Source: Bombyx mori
Lineage: Eukaryota > Arthropoda > Insecta > Lepidoptera > Bombycidae
Reading direction: 5' to 3'
NCBI RefSeq assembly: GCF_030269925.1
Contig: NC_085127.1
Coordinates: 11,291,501-11,355,500, forward strand
DNA length: 64,000 nt
Below the pieces are notes generated by a model, which saw only the letters and a program-made list of their open reading frames with translations, did not search any database and was not told the DNA's origin. Position numbers and translations under genes: made by a program. Numbering within the stretch: position 1 is the stretch's first letter; each line of letters opens with the position of its first letter. Below are positions 1 to 11,800 of the stretch, in pieces.

Positions 1-426
1 CCCCGAATCCTGATCATGCAGGAGCCAGTCACCGTCGACGCCCTAGACACGTCCTTACGGATCCATCAGATCCAATAACCTTTGCATTAGATGCCTTCAG
101 CTCTAATACTAGGGGCAGGCTTAGGGACCCCGGTAACCGTACTCGTCGAACTCGACAAAGAGGTCGACGTGCAACCTAACCCATGCATCAGCCCGCTGAG
201 TTTCTCGCCGGATCTTCTCAGCGGGTCGCGATTCCGATCCGGTAGTAGATTCATTCGCGAAACAATTGCTCTTGAGTTGTTAGGTCTCCTTCGGAGGCGC
301 TCGGGCAGTTGTTAGCAAATCCCACCCCTCTTGGCTGAGCCTTTGCTCGCCCACCTGTCCTGGTGAAACTGGAAAGGCCTTCGGGCCACCAGTAAACTTT
401 CAATCATAAAAAAAAAAAAAAAAAAA
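1..426 (+). repeat. Retroposon family A, copy A1 (3' end with A tail)
   Basis: GC-rich repeat ending in a 19-base A tail. Two more copies lie at 12600-12856 and 31833-32204, so it is interspersed. It contains a 9-bp stem (192-200 with 217-225) and a second small hairpin, GGCC-TTCG-GGCC, near 375-386. Its core resembles family B (8.6, 26.9, 39.6 and 52.1 kb). The start lies at or beyond the window edge. No protein is assigned; it may be a SINE or the 3' end of a LINE. Confidence 0.75.
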
Positions 427-427
427 G

Positions 428-467
428 TATAAAATGGCGGTACGTGGACAGAGTCGTGGCATTCCGT
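428..467 (+). promoter_or_regulatory. Candidate core promoter of the synaptotagmin gene (TATA box plus initiator-like site)
   Basis: A TATAAAA box lies at 428-434. A GCATTC initiator-like site (A at 461) is about 33 bp downstream, the usual distance in arthropod promoters. A second possible initiator, TCAGAC, is at 469-474. About 195 nt of leader follow before the ATG at 657. The TATA box starts one base after the A tail of retroposon A1. Function is inferred from motif spacing only. Confidence 0.5.
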
Positions 468-534
468 GTCAGACAGTCATTCGGTCCGTCCCATTCAGTC
501 AGTTGAGTCTGAGTCAGTCAGTCGGTCTGTCGGT

Positions 535-657
535 ATGTGGAACGAAACTGTCGGCTTATCCTGTCATTGTGAAAGTTGTGTGTGTTGGGTTTCAATAATT
601 ATTATTCAAAAGGTTTTATTGACTTTTTATAAACTGAGTTCAATCAAATACGAGTGA
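535..657 (+). CDS. Upstream ORF (40 codons) in the synaptotagmin leader
   Basis: ATG at 535 opens a 40-codon frame that stops with TGA at 655-657. The last base of the stop is the first base of the proposed main ATG (TGATG), an arrangement that allows termination and re-initiation. The peptide is Cys-rich in its middle and resembles nothing I recognise. If the transcript starts near 461, this uORF would precede the main frame on every mRNA. Whether it is translated is unknown. Confidence 0.35.
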   Translation: MWNETVGLSCHCESCVCWVSIIIIQKVLLTFYKLSSIKYE

Positions 658-690
658 TGACGGAATCTAGCGCTCAGCCATCCCTGACGG
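657..690 (+). CDS. Syt4: Synaptotagmin exon 1 (N-terminus)
   Basis: ATG at 657 encodes [11 protein letters not shown] plus the first base of the next codon. It was chosen because it lies downstream of a TATA box, its phase matches exon 2, and the product is a plausible short luminal tail before the membrane span. The donor GG|GTCAGC is weak, so another first exon remains possible. Confidence 0.5.
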
Positions 691-3600
691 GTCAGCCAAC
701 ATATCGATTAATATAGAATATTTCATTTTATTCTTCACTACACTACTTTTTACTGGAGAACCTCTTGTGAGTCCGCGCGGGTAGGTACCACCGCCCTGCC
801 TATTTCTGCCGTGAAGCTGCCGTTTCGGGTTGCAGGGTGGGGCAGCCGTCGTAACTATACTGAGATCTTAGAACTTATATCTCAAGGTGGGTGGCGCATT
901 AACGTTGTAGATGTCCATGGGCTCCAGTAACCACTTAACACCAGGTGGGATGTGAGCTTGTCCACCCACCAAATATATAAAAAAAATTTTTTTTTGAAGT
1001 GAGTTTATTAATTAATAGTCTAAGCATAAACTTTAAGTGCTTCAGTCATCTGCGATATGTCGACGATGAAGCTTCATTATTACGAGTATAAGCAACACTG
1101 AAAATGTTTGCAATGAATGCAAGTAGGAACCAGAAAGGTTATGTTTGCAAATTTTTTTTATTTTTTATTGCTTAGTTGAATGGACGAGCTCACAGCCCTC
1201 CTGATGTTAAGTGGTTACTGGAGCCCATAGACATCTACAACGTAAACGCGCCACCCATCTTGAGATATAAGTTCTGAGGTCTCAGTATGGTTACAGTATA
1301 GTTAGTATAGATTTAAACAAAACAAAAATCAGAACTAATTACATGGGGCATCATTGGATTACGATTTGCAAGTAAGTTTCATTCGCGAAATAAAACAATA
1401 ACTGGCAAAGTTTCGGTGCATATATATAAATACAAAAATCGCATAAAACAATATACGACATTAAAAAAGTGGAGAACAGTATCTTTAACTTTAGAAAAAT
1501 ACCAAGAACAATAGGCATCATTGCTAGGAAAAAGACTAAAGTGAAGGACGCATTCACTTACTGAAATTAAAATTGATCTGGGCGAGACACGTCGCTCGAG
1601 TGAAATAGGATAGTTTGACAATGACGTATGTGACGGTATAACGCAGTGGATGTCAGGGAAAAGGGAACACCGAAAACACGGTGACAAAGGTGATAAGTTT
1701 TAAGGTCTCAGTATAGTTACAACGGCTACCCCACCCTTCAAACCGAAACGCATTAACTGCTTCACTGCAGAATTAGGCAGGGTGGTGGTACCTACCCGTG
1801 CGGACTCACAAGAGGTCCTATCACCAGTAAATACGCAAATTATAATTTTGCGGGTTTGATTTTTATTACACGATGTTATTCCTTCACTTTGGAAGTCAAT
1901 CATGAACATTTTTTAAGTACGTCTTTCCTTAGAAATATTCGTACCCGCCTGCGGGATTTGAACACCGTTGCGTCGCTAGATACGAATGAACCGGACGTCT
2001 TACGCTTCTCAGCTCAGCAATCAGGGGCACTTATTACTGCACCAAAGACTCAGTGAAATTAGACAGTGTTTAGAACAAAATTCGAATTTTGACGAATAAC
2101 ATCACAGCTACATATGTACCTACACAAGAATACGAAATTGTAAAAATAAAATTACTCGCTAAAGCCGGTATCCCAAAAATTCTAATGTACCATTTTATAT
2201 TCTCCGAATTTGGAATGTACAATTTTTTTTATGACGTCAAAGCAAAAAACTTCATTGGAACATTGTAAATTAAACATTTCCAGGATTGAAACGCGAACGG
2301 AGCTTTCGGAGAAATCACCTCGAGTTGACTTTGTTTGAACAAAACCATTTACAAGTCGTGTTTTCGTTTTAAAGCATGTTGAAACAATGCGAAGTAAAGA
2401 CACGGAATCTAGTCAATGGCCGAGTTGAGCGAAATATTGCTTAATAAGCTATAGCATGGTATTGATTACAAAGTACAATTCAAGCTTGGTTATCTTCAAA
2501 CTCGCAAGATCGACTTCATAACAATACCTAGTTTTTGTTTCTGAGTCCGTTTCAAAATGTATCTTTTTTTAAAGGGTTGTTCTCTAACGGCCTCGTTCAA
2601 AGAACAAGTACTAGTGTTTCACCAGCTATCTGAACTTATAATATTACCTTCGAGCGAGTCGAACAAAGGCTCAACTTTGACAATAAAATTAGATCTAATA
2701 CCAATTATTATCTGAAAATTCTCTTTTTTCAATATACAGGCGTAGCCTTACAACCTTTTTGTGTGCGATTGATTTTTATGGCTGTCACTGATGGATGAAT
2801 AATCCATTTTATGAAATTGGCATCTGAATTTGAATTCTGAAGTCGTCCTAAGTCGCCTGAAGGTTAAGACGTCCAGTGCATTCGTATCTTGCGATGCACC
2901 GGTGTTTGAATTCTATAAGCAAGTACCAATTTTTCTAATGAAATACGTACTTGATAAATGCTTACGACTGTCTTCTACGGTGAAGGAATAACATCGAGTA
3001 ATAACAATCAAACATGCAAAATTATAATTTTCGTAATTATTGGTAGGACCTCTTGTGAGTTCGCACGGATATTGTCTACATGTACCTCTTCAGACCAGAA
3101 GATGTTTTAAAGCAGGCAGTGGCGAGGTTGCACCCCAGGGTGTTGCCGATGTCCATGGGTGGCGGTGACCACTTTCCATCAAATGCTTGCCATATCTGCT
3201 ATACTATATATGCGGAATTCAAATACTTTTACCCCACTACCAACCGCGGTAGTTACTTCGCAACAATGCATTAAAAAACATTTTCAATAAAAAATAACAC
3301 ATTTTGCTTCATCAAAAGTAAATCCTACTTTTCAGGATTCTATCAGGATAAACCACTCACAACAATACAGACATTTAGACAAAATAAATTGTAAGGAAAG
3401 TTACATATTCCCGAGAGCTTAAGCTATCACAATGGCTGCAGCTCTGCGGATTGAAATGGTAGCCCCATTGTATTGTGGAAATCGCTGTTCTAATACGACT
3501 GGATAGTGTATATTTTAGCGTAACAATGTAATCTCTAAGCGGTTTTGTTTCAGGGTTACATAAACAACTAAAACATTACTATCTCCGTTGTTTTTGTATT

Positions 3601-5779
3601 AATTAAATCATTACCTTTCGATGAAACGCTTATGATAAATAATCTGCAGTATTCTAAAATATCATATACAATTTTTTTTATGTCTATCTATTGATTAACC
3701 TTGTTTATTTAAGAAACTTCATAAGAATATTTTAATAAGCTTAGAAAACATTTTGTAATAATGAACTGTGGAAACAAATAGTAGCGTTACAGAGTAATTA
3801 AAGTTAACACGTTTACTGCGGCAAGTAAAATCATTATTCTTCATCTGGTGCGGCGGCGGGCCAAAATGCGCCTCCAATGATATTTCCCAGAGGATCCCGT
3901 TATCCGCCACCTACGGACGCGCCCGGTGGAAGTCCAGCAAAACTCCCCCACAGACGGAGCCCCCGGCCACGCAGAGTGCGCGCCGGGGGGCCCGCCCAGG
4001 TCCCTCGGGGGGTACCACCACCCTGCCTATTTCTGCCGTGAAGCAGTAATGCGTTTCGGCTTGAAGAGTGGGGCAGCCGTTGTAACTATACTGAGACCTT
4101 AGAACTTATATCTCAAGGTGGGTGGGGCGCATTTACGTTGTAGATGTATGTCTATGGGCTCCAGTAAGCACTTAACATCAGGTGGGCTGTGAGCTCGTCC
4201 ACCCATCTAAGCAATAAAAAAAAAGTGTAAAATTGCACCCTACATATTGATAAAGAGCATTTTCATATAATAGTTAGTAGTATTAGATCTAATTTTATTG
4301 TCAAAATTGAGCCTTTGTTAGATTCGCTCGAAGTAAGTATTATAAATTCAGATAGCTGGTCAAACTCTACTGGCTTTTCTCTGAACGAAACAGTCCGAGA
4401 ACAACCCTTAAAAAAGATAAATTTTAAAAAGGACTCTGAAACAAAACCTATGTTTTGTTAAGAAATCGATCCTGCGGGTTTGAACATTATCAGGCTTGAG
4501 TTGTCATTTGTACCTTGTCAGCGAAATTACCAAGCGATGTTTATCATGTACATATTATTTATTTATTCTTATTCTAATTTGTCTGATAGTAAAAATGTAT
4601 ATCGATGTCTTGTGATGATGAATATCAACACATAAAAACCTGCAATCTAATAATGAGTAGTGAATAAGTAAATAGGTATGTTCCGAGAATATTAAGTACG
4701 GCTTCTGCGTAATTTATAAAATCATGAGGGATTTAACAAATAATTAAATATTTCACAGCTCGCAGATTGTTGGTGAGTGGGTATTGAATATTTAATTTCT
4801 CATGAATACATACCGTGAGCTATTATGTCGTAGGTCCGTGCTGGAATCATGGTCCAGGCGGCTGGCCGATCCTTCGGCTGGTCGTAGGACCGTCGAGGCG
4901 ATTCGCCCAGTCCTTGTGGATTGGGTGAATCGTGACAGAGGACGCCTCACTTTCCGGCTCACGCAGGTTCTCACTGGGCATGGTTGCTTCGGTGAGTTCC
5001 TGCACCGGATCAGAGCCGAGCCGACGGCAGAGTGCCACCATTGTGATTGCGACTTGGACACGGCAGAGCATACGCTCGTCGCCTGCCCCGCATGGGAGGG
5101 GTGGCGCCGTGTCCTCGTCGCAAAAATAGGAAACGACTTGTCGTTGCCGAGTGTTGTGGCATCGATGCTCGGCGACGACGAGTCGTGGAAGGCGATGCTC
5201 GACTTCTGCGAGTGCACCATCTCGCAGAAGGAGGCGGCGGGGCGCGTTAGAGACGCGCAAGCCCGCCGCCGTCGAGCGGGGGCCAGGGAGGCGGATTTCG
5301 CCCAAGCCCTGGCCCTCTAAGTGTTTCGGGTCCCCCTCATATGTCGGTCTGGGGACCGGCGAGGGGGACCTAAGAAGACGTCGTGCAAGCTGCTCTGCAC
5401 GCGTTTTACGCAAGAGCATCCGGGTGATGGAAGGCCGGCTATCCTCGACCCACGCTGGTTCTGACCCAGCGGGGTATTCCGTAGGATAGCTCACTCTAAC
5501 CGGCGCCATCTAGGCGGGCTCCGGATAGCCTGCCGACCGAGAGGGCTGGTGGTCGTGGCGCCGACGACCGCCAGTCCGGCGTCCCGAGGGGGAGGGTGAT
5601 GGGAGAGATGTGCTCCGCACTAAACACTTCACTTTCCCCCCTTTGCCTTTTCATGAGTTCTGTCTCATGTGAGGTTTGGACGTTGGTTGTTGAGCGACAG
5701 GAGGTTTTAGTCGGTTCGACTCCGACATGCTCCGCCCGCCGTCCCCAGTGGAGGGCGGAAGTCCGGCGATTTCCTCCTG

Positions 5780-5815
<36 letters not shown>

Positions 5816-8800
5816 TGACATTATGACCGTTTCACTTAAGTGCGGGCTGTCAAATGTCAACAACTAAACGTAGCTATCACATTTTTACTGCATACAAAAC
5901 TCAGTTGATCATTTCTATATGTTTTGTTAATTGTTATATTTTTAAGCTCACATATTGTCACTTTTATGCAATCCATGAATTTCAGTTTAATTTTTGTCTA
6001 TTTTTGTGTATTTGAAGTAAAGCTGTTGTATTCTTTGTACGAGGAGCACTGTTGCTTGAGATACAGGTTTTATCACCTAGTTCAAGCACAGATACAAATT
6101 ATGATTGTGTTTCTACTTCTATGTTAACAATAAATAAATAAATAAAGATAATCCTTAAAACTGCTGCTAAATCTGACACACTGTACTGAAATATTCCCCC
6201 TCGTCATTGTTGGTTAACCAAATGTAATGTCGTTACCACAGTGATGAGCGCTAAATGAACGACCTAGATTCATCGCGAGTCTGTGGCCTATATTCGCGGA
6301 CCTTTACCTCAAATACCTGGACTTTAGGCATCCTCGATTGATCCATCTATGATTAACGGCATGTAAATTAAATCTTTGATAAGAAAATTCTGGAAAATGT
6401 ATCAAATATACAATATTTAGTTCTAGTACATGTATGTTAAGTGAAATTCTTTAAGCCTCTTGTGAGTCCGTGCGGGTAGGTACCAACGCCCTGCCTATTT
6501 CTGCCGTGAAGCAGTAATGCGTTTCGGTTTAAAGGGTAGGGCAGCCGTTGTAACTATACTGAGACCTTAGAACTTATATCTCAAGTTGGGTGGCGTATTT
6601 ACGTTGTAGATGTCTATGGGCTCCAGTAACCACTTAACACCAGGTGGGCTGTGAGCTCGTCTAAACATCTAAGCAATACTAGGCTGCACTAAAAGTATCG
6701 GGAATGGAATATTTCCACTGTTCCTGTCATATTAAAATCTTTTTAATTGAAAACTCCTTGGTTTTAAAAATCGTCGTTGAGAAAATGGAATTGACTCGAG
6801 AAAATTCAAGAGCGATGATTTATTATGACTTTCGAAGTGGTTTAACACAAAAACCATGTGTTGACCGGATGATTTCTGCATTTGGTGATGAAGCCCCATC
6901 CAAAACCACAATTTATCGCTGGTTTGCTGAGTTTCAACGTGGACGTGTCAAGCTCAGTGATGATCCCCGTCAAGGTCGTCCAAAAACTGCAGTCACCCAA
7001 GAAAACGTTGATGCTGTGCGTAAGCTGATTGAGGAACATCAACATGTGACATACCGCGAAATTCAGGCAACTTTAGACATTGGCATGAGTCAAATACAAA
7101 TAATCTTGCATGAACAATTTGGTGTAAAAAAGTTGTTTTCCCGATGGATACCGCATTCGCTCTGTGAAGAGCAAAAAGCGGCTCGCGTTACTTGGTGCGT
7201 CAGAACTCTCGAAATATTCCACGCAGGATCCTCAAATGCTGTATACAACATTGTATCAGGTGACGAATCCTGGATATACGCGTACGAACCCGAAACAAAA
7301 AACCAGTCACGAGTTTGGGTGTTTGAAAATTAGTTAAAGCCAACAAAAATTGTTCGTTCACGGAGTGTTGCAAAAAAAATGGTGGCCACGTTTGTCTCCA
7401 AAACCGGCCATGTTACGACTATTCCCCTTGAGGGACAAAGAACGGTTAATGCAGAATGGTATGCTAGCTTTTGTTTGCCACAGGTCATTTCTGAACTCCG
7501 TAAAGAGAACTGCAACCGCCGCATCATCCTCCATCACGACAATGCGAGTTCTCACACCGCGCACAGAACAAAAGAGTTTTTAGAACAAGAAAACATAGAA
7601 TTATTAGACCATCCGCCGTACAGCCCCGACCTAAGCCCTAATGATTTCTATACTTTCCCTAAAATAAAGAATAAATTGCGTGGACAGAGATTTTCATCAC
7701 CTGAAGAAGCTGTGGACGCCTACAAAACGGTCATTTTGGAGACCCCAACTTCCGAATGGAATGGTTGCTTCAATGATTGGTTCCATCGTATGGAAAAATG
7801 TGTCCAATTTCGCGGAGAATACTTCGAAAAGCAATAAATACATTTTTAAATAGTAATGTTGTGTCACTTCGTTAATTCCCGAAATTTTCAGTGCCGCCCT
7901 CGTAAAAAAAAGTAGCGAGACAGACATTAACAAAATTATAAATGGCCTAATCACTACATAGTATAAAACAAAGTCGCTTTCTCTGTCCCTATGTATGCTT
8001 AAATCTTTAAAACTACGCAACGGATTTTGATACGGTTTTTTTTAATAGATAGAGTGATTGAAGAGGAAGGTTTATATGTATAATAACATCCACTAAATAG
8101 TGAAGAAATCAATAATAAATTACAGTTTCCGAAGCGAAGCGAGGGCGGGTCGCTAGTTCTAAAATAATTCGATATCCTTATTTACGAATGTCAATATTCG
8201 CTTCCCCCGCTTCACTGAGTCCACGCGTTTGTCTGTTTGCAGAGAGCTAATCTCGGGCTTTACCGGTCTATAGGTCGTGACATTGTCTCCTTTGAAGGAG
8301 AAACGTCGTGGCTGCGTGTCTGATATTGCGGCTTCAAATTTAAACTACGTCATCACTAACAAGTTCGTTTTGTTTTACGATTTGAATTTTAATTGAGCTT
8401 GTAAATGTAGAACATTATACTACTTTCGTTATATAATGACCGCATCGCAATTTTATTATCTATTATATTTTCACAATTTTATTATCTATTTTTGGCGTTT
8501 GTGGGGAACAGTGAAGTAAAATATATACGTATCGGTTGAAAATTATCTTGAATCTTATGGATTCGGTATCGAGTATTTTTTAGCTTTATTTATTGCCTTC
8601 AAAACCATACGAGGCTACGTGCCACTTTGATAAAACGGCACGATATGAGAATCCTCTCATCGTGGCCGCCGGATACTATATAGCAGATCCTGCGGACCAA
8701 ATGGTAAACAGTCGACGTCACCCAAAACACGTCATTTCGGATCCTCACGATCCACTAATGGTGCTTTAAGGTACCTCAAGCACCAGTCATCGTTCTCGTC

Positions 8801-11800
8801 GAACCCGTCGCTTGCGAGTAAATTAACCCACTGACACAGCTCACTGAGTTTCTCGCCAGATCTTGTCAGCGGGTCGCGTTTCCGATCCGGTGGTAGATTC
8901 TGCGAAGCACTGCTCTTGCTAGGGTTCGTGTTAGCAACATCGTCAGGCTTGAGCCCGTGAGCTCAGCTACTAGTTAAGGTTACGCTGATATGATCTCTCT
9001 AAACCATTAGCTTAGGTAGAAAAAAAAGGCTACGTTGCATCTGATATTGAATGGTTACCGTCGTTCTTGGACATCACGAATACTAAGGGCACAGAAAAGC
9101 CATTGCCCTTGATATCTCAGTTCGAGGTCCGTTTGAAGATGAACATGTTACAGGTTCTCAGAAAAAAACTTTGGATAGAAACTCAATCCAGAATAGGTAG
9201 CTCAGCATAGGTAGGACAAAAAGAAAAATAAAATAAAATTACATGACACTTCTACAACACAATACAATGAGATTTTTGTTAAAATTATTTAGAAAATTAC
9301 ATTATGCACTATGAACACACAATACATAAATTTTACTGCTTATCGTTTATATATCTTATAATAGGTAAAAAATATATACAGGCATAGTTGAGATGTTTTA
9401 TTCAGAAAAATACTCTCCTTTTTGTGTTGGCTTGTAGTCTCATATAACACGGTTTCGCACAACGCGGAACTTTCTAAAAATGTATCTACCGTGTTGTAGA
9501 ACCTGTATACTAAAAACTGCCCCCTGTTGCCGTTTAGAGCTATGCAGATATTCACATCACGAATACAATCTGATTTGAAGTCGTGTTTGAAATAGCAATG
9601 CTTCAAGTGGATTGGTAGCGTGTAGATTGGAGTGATGTCGTGCATACAAACGACAATATCTTGGTACGAATTTATGATTCGATAATATTTAGTATATTAT
9701 TAGGCAGGCAGCGGCTCAGCTCTACCCCTAGCATTGCTGAAGTCCATGGGCGACGGTAACCACTCACCATCAGGTGGGCCGTGTGCTCGTCTGCCTACAA
9801 GGGCAATAAAAAAATATATATATTTATAAAAATAGTTTTTATAAATATTGTAAATTAGTTAAACATATTCTCAAATAATGAATATTGTCAAGTTAATTAT
9901 ACATTAGATTTAATTTAATTAGATAGTAACTTACATATCTGTGTGGGTGTGTGTGCCTGCGGCTGTGTGTGTGAGCGTATGTGTATATATACACACAAGG
10001 TATTTAGGCACCTGTTCAGTTGTTATAATTTTTCTGTATGTGCCTGTTTTGAATTGCAATCCAGGTTGTAATTTTTGTTTTGTGCATCAGTAAAGAAAGA
10101 AAAACAATCTCACGATACATTTTATCATTCGTGCCACTATTTCAAGAGCGTGTAGATTTGAGACAGAACTTTGCAAGTTTCCTTCCTGATTGCGACGTAA
10201 TATCACAGTTTGTCTTAGATGCGTTGAGGAAATTAGTTTTTTTTAAATCTTTATTGCGATTTAATCTAATTAATTTCGTTCGAGCTTTCATGAAAATGAT
10301 GTGGTAACATATCAGCATTTTCAGCATATTTGTAATAAGACTAGCCGTACTCGCCCGCTTCGCTGGGCATTTAAAATTAACATTAGTATTTATTGCCATT
10401 ATTATTAGGGAGTCCAATACTCATATAAATATTAGCCTATGGATTAAGTACATGTATTTTCTACATGGATACCAAGTTTCAAGTCAATCGGATGCATGGT
10501 TCAGGTTCAGTAGTTATAACGAAACATCCGTAAAAACCACTGTAGATTTATATAAAATATTAGTATAGATTAGTCTAAGTCATTTGTTATTTTGTTTAAA
10601 GCAATTTGCATTCTTTAATAATATTCTTTTTTTCTGTTTTCTTTGTAAATGAATTTTTTTTTTGTTTGCAGCGGGCGGATTGGAGACTGACACCATATGG
10701 GTGATGACCGTTGTCTTGGGCACTATCTTACTGGCCTTATGTGTGGGCATTGCTTGCTGGATCGTGCGCTTCAAGAGCTCCCTCTCTCATAAGCTGGGTG
10801 AGTTGATTGTACAAGTAATCATTTTACAGGCTTAAGTTACAGTTACAGTTGAAGTTGTCGTAGCCCAAAGGATAAGATGTCCGGTGCATTCGTATGTGGC
10901 GATGCAACGGTATTCGAATCCCGCAGGCGGGTACCTATTTTTCTAATGAAATACGTACTTAACAAATGTTCACGATTGGCTTCCACGGTGAAGGAATAAC
11001 ATCGTGTGTAATAAAAATCAAAACCCGCAAATTTTAATTTGCATAATTAATGGTGCTAGACTTGCGAGCCCGCGCGGGTATGTACCACCACCCCGCTTAT
11101 TTCTGCCGTGAAGGAGTAATGAGTTTCGGTTTGAAGTGTGGGGCAGCCGTTGTAACTATACTGAGACCTTAGAACTTATATCTCAAGGTGGGTGGCGCAT
11201 TTACGTCGTGGATGTCTATGGGCTCCAGTAACCACTTAACACCAGGCGGGCTGTGAGCTCGTCCACCCATTTAAGCAATAAAAAAAAACTAGGTCCGTAT
11301 TTTTTTCGATTAGTTTAATCTTGGTCCGTTAAATTACTTTGTTGATTGACAGGAAGCAAGCGTTGCCCGGACAAAGCGCTGGTGTTCCAGCCCCCTCGAC
11401 GCGCCACCGCCGTCCGCTCCCCGGGTTCTGCCACCCATTACCTGCGCAAGTCTCCATCGCCGACCGCTCCTGCGCCACCAGCCGCTACGTCTCCCCCACA
11501 GCCACAACCGCCAACCCAGAATTCCGTCAAATCCGAGAAGGCGGTAAGAAAATTGGATGTTTCAACTTAACTACTGCCCGATTTCTTTGGCGCTGTTTTG
11601 AAGGTTTCTGTACTACATCCAAATGTGGTAGCGTGAATTGTAGCTCTTTAGAGTTGGTAATAACATCCTATCTATGACCGCCATTAAGCAAACCCGCGTT
11701 CTGGTTTGAGTTTGTTATTAACTTTATATTACCGGTGGTAGAACCTCTTGTGAGTGCGCACGGGTAGGTACCACCACCCCGCCTATTTCAGCCATGAAGC

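Noticed and set aside
4847..5509. 220-codon open frame on the - strand
   Set aside because: Antisense shadow of the GC-rich LINE fragment; no domain and no family resemblance.
7950..8157. Helitron assignment for repeats E1-E5 and F
   Set aside because: Some ends are suggestive, but the TC start, CTRR end and terminal hairpin could not be shown consistently, so the class is left open.
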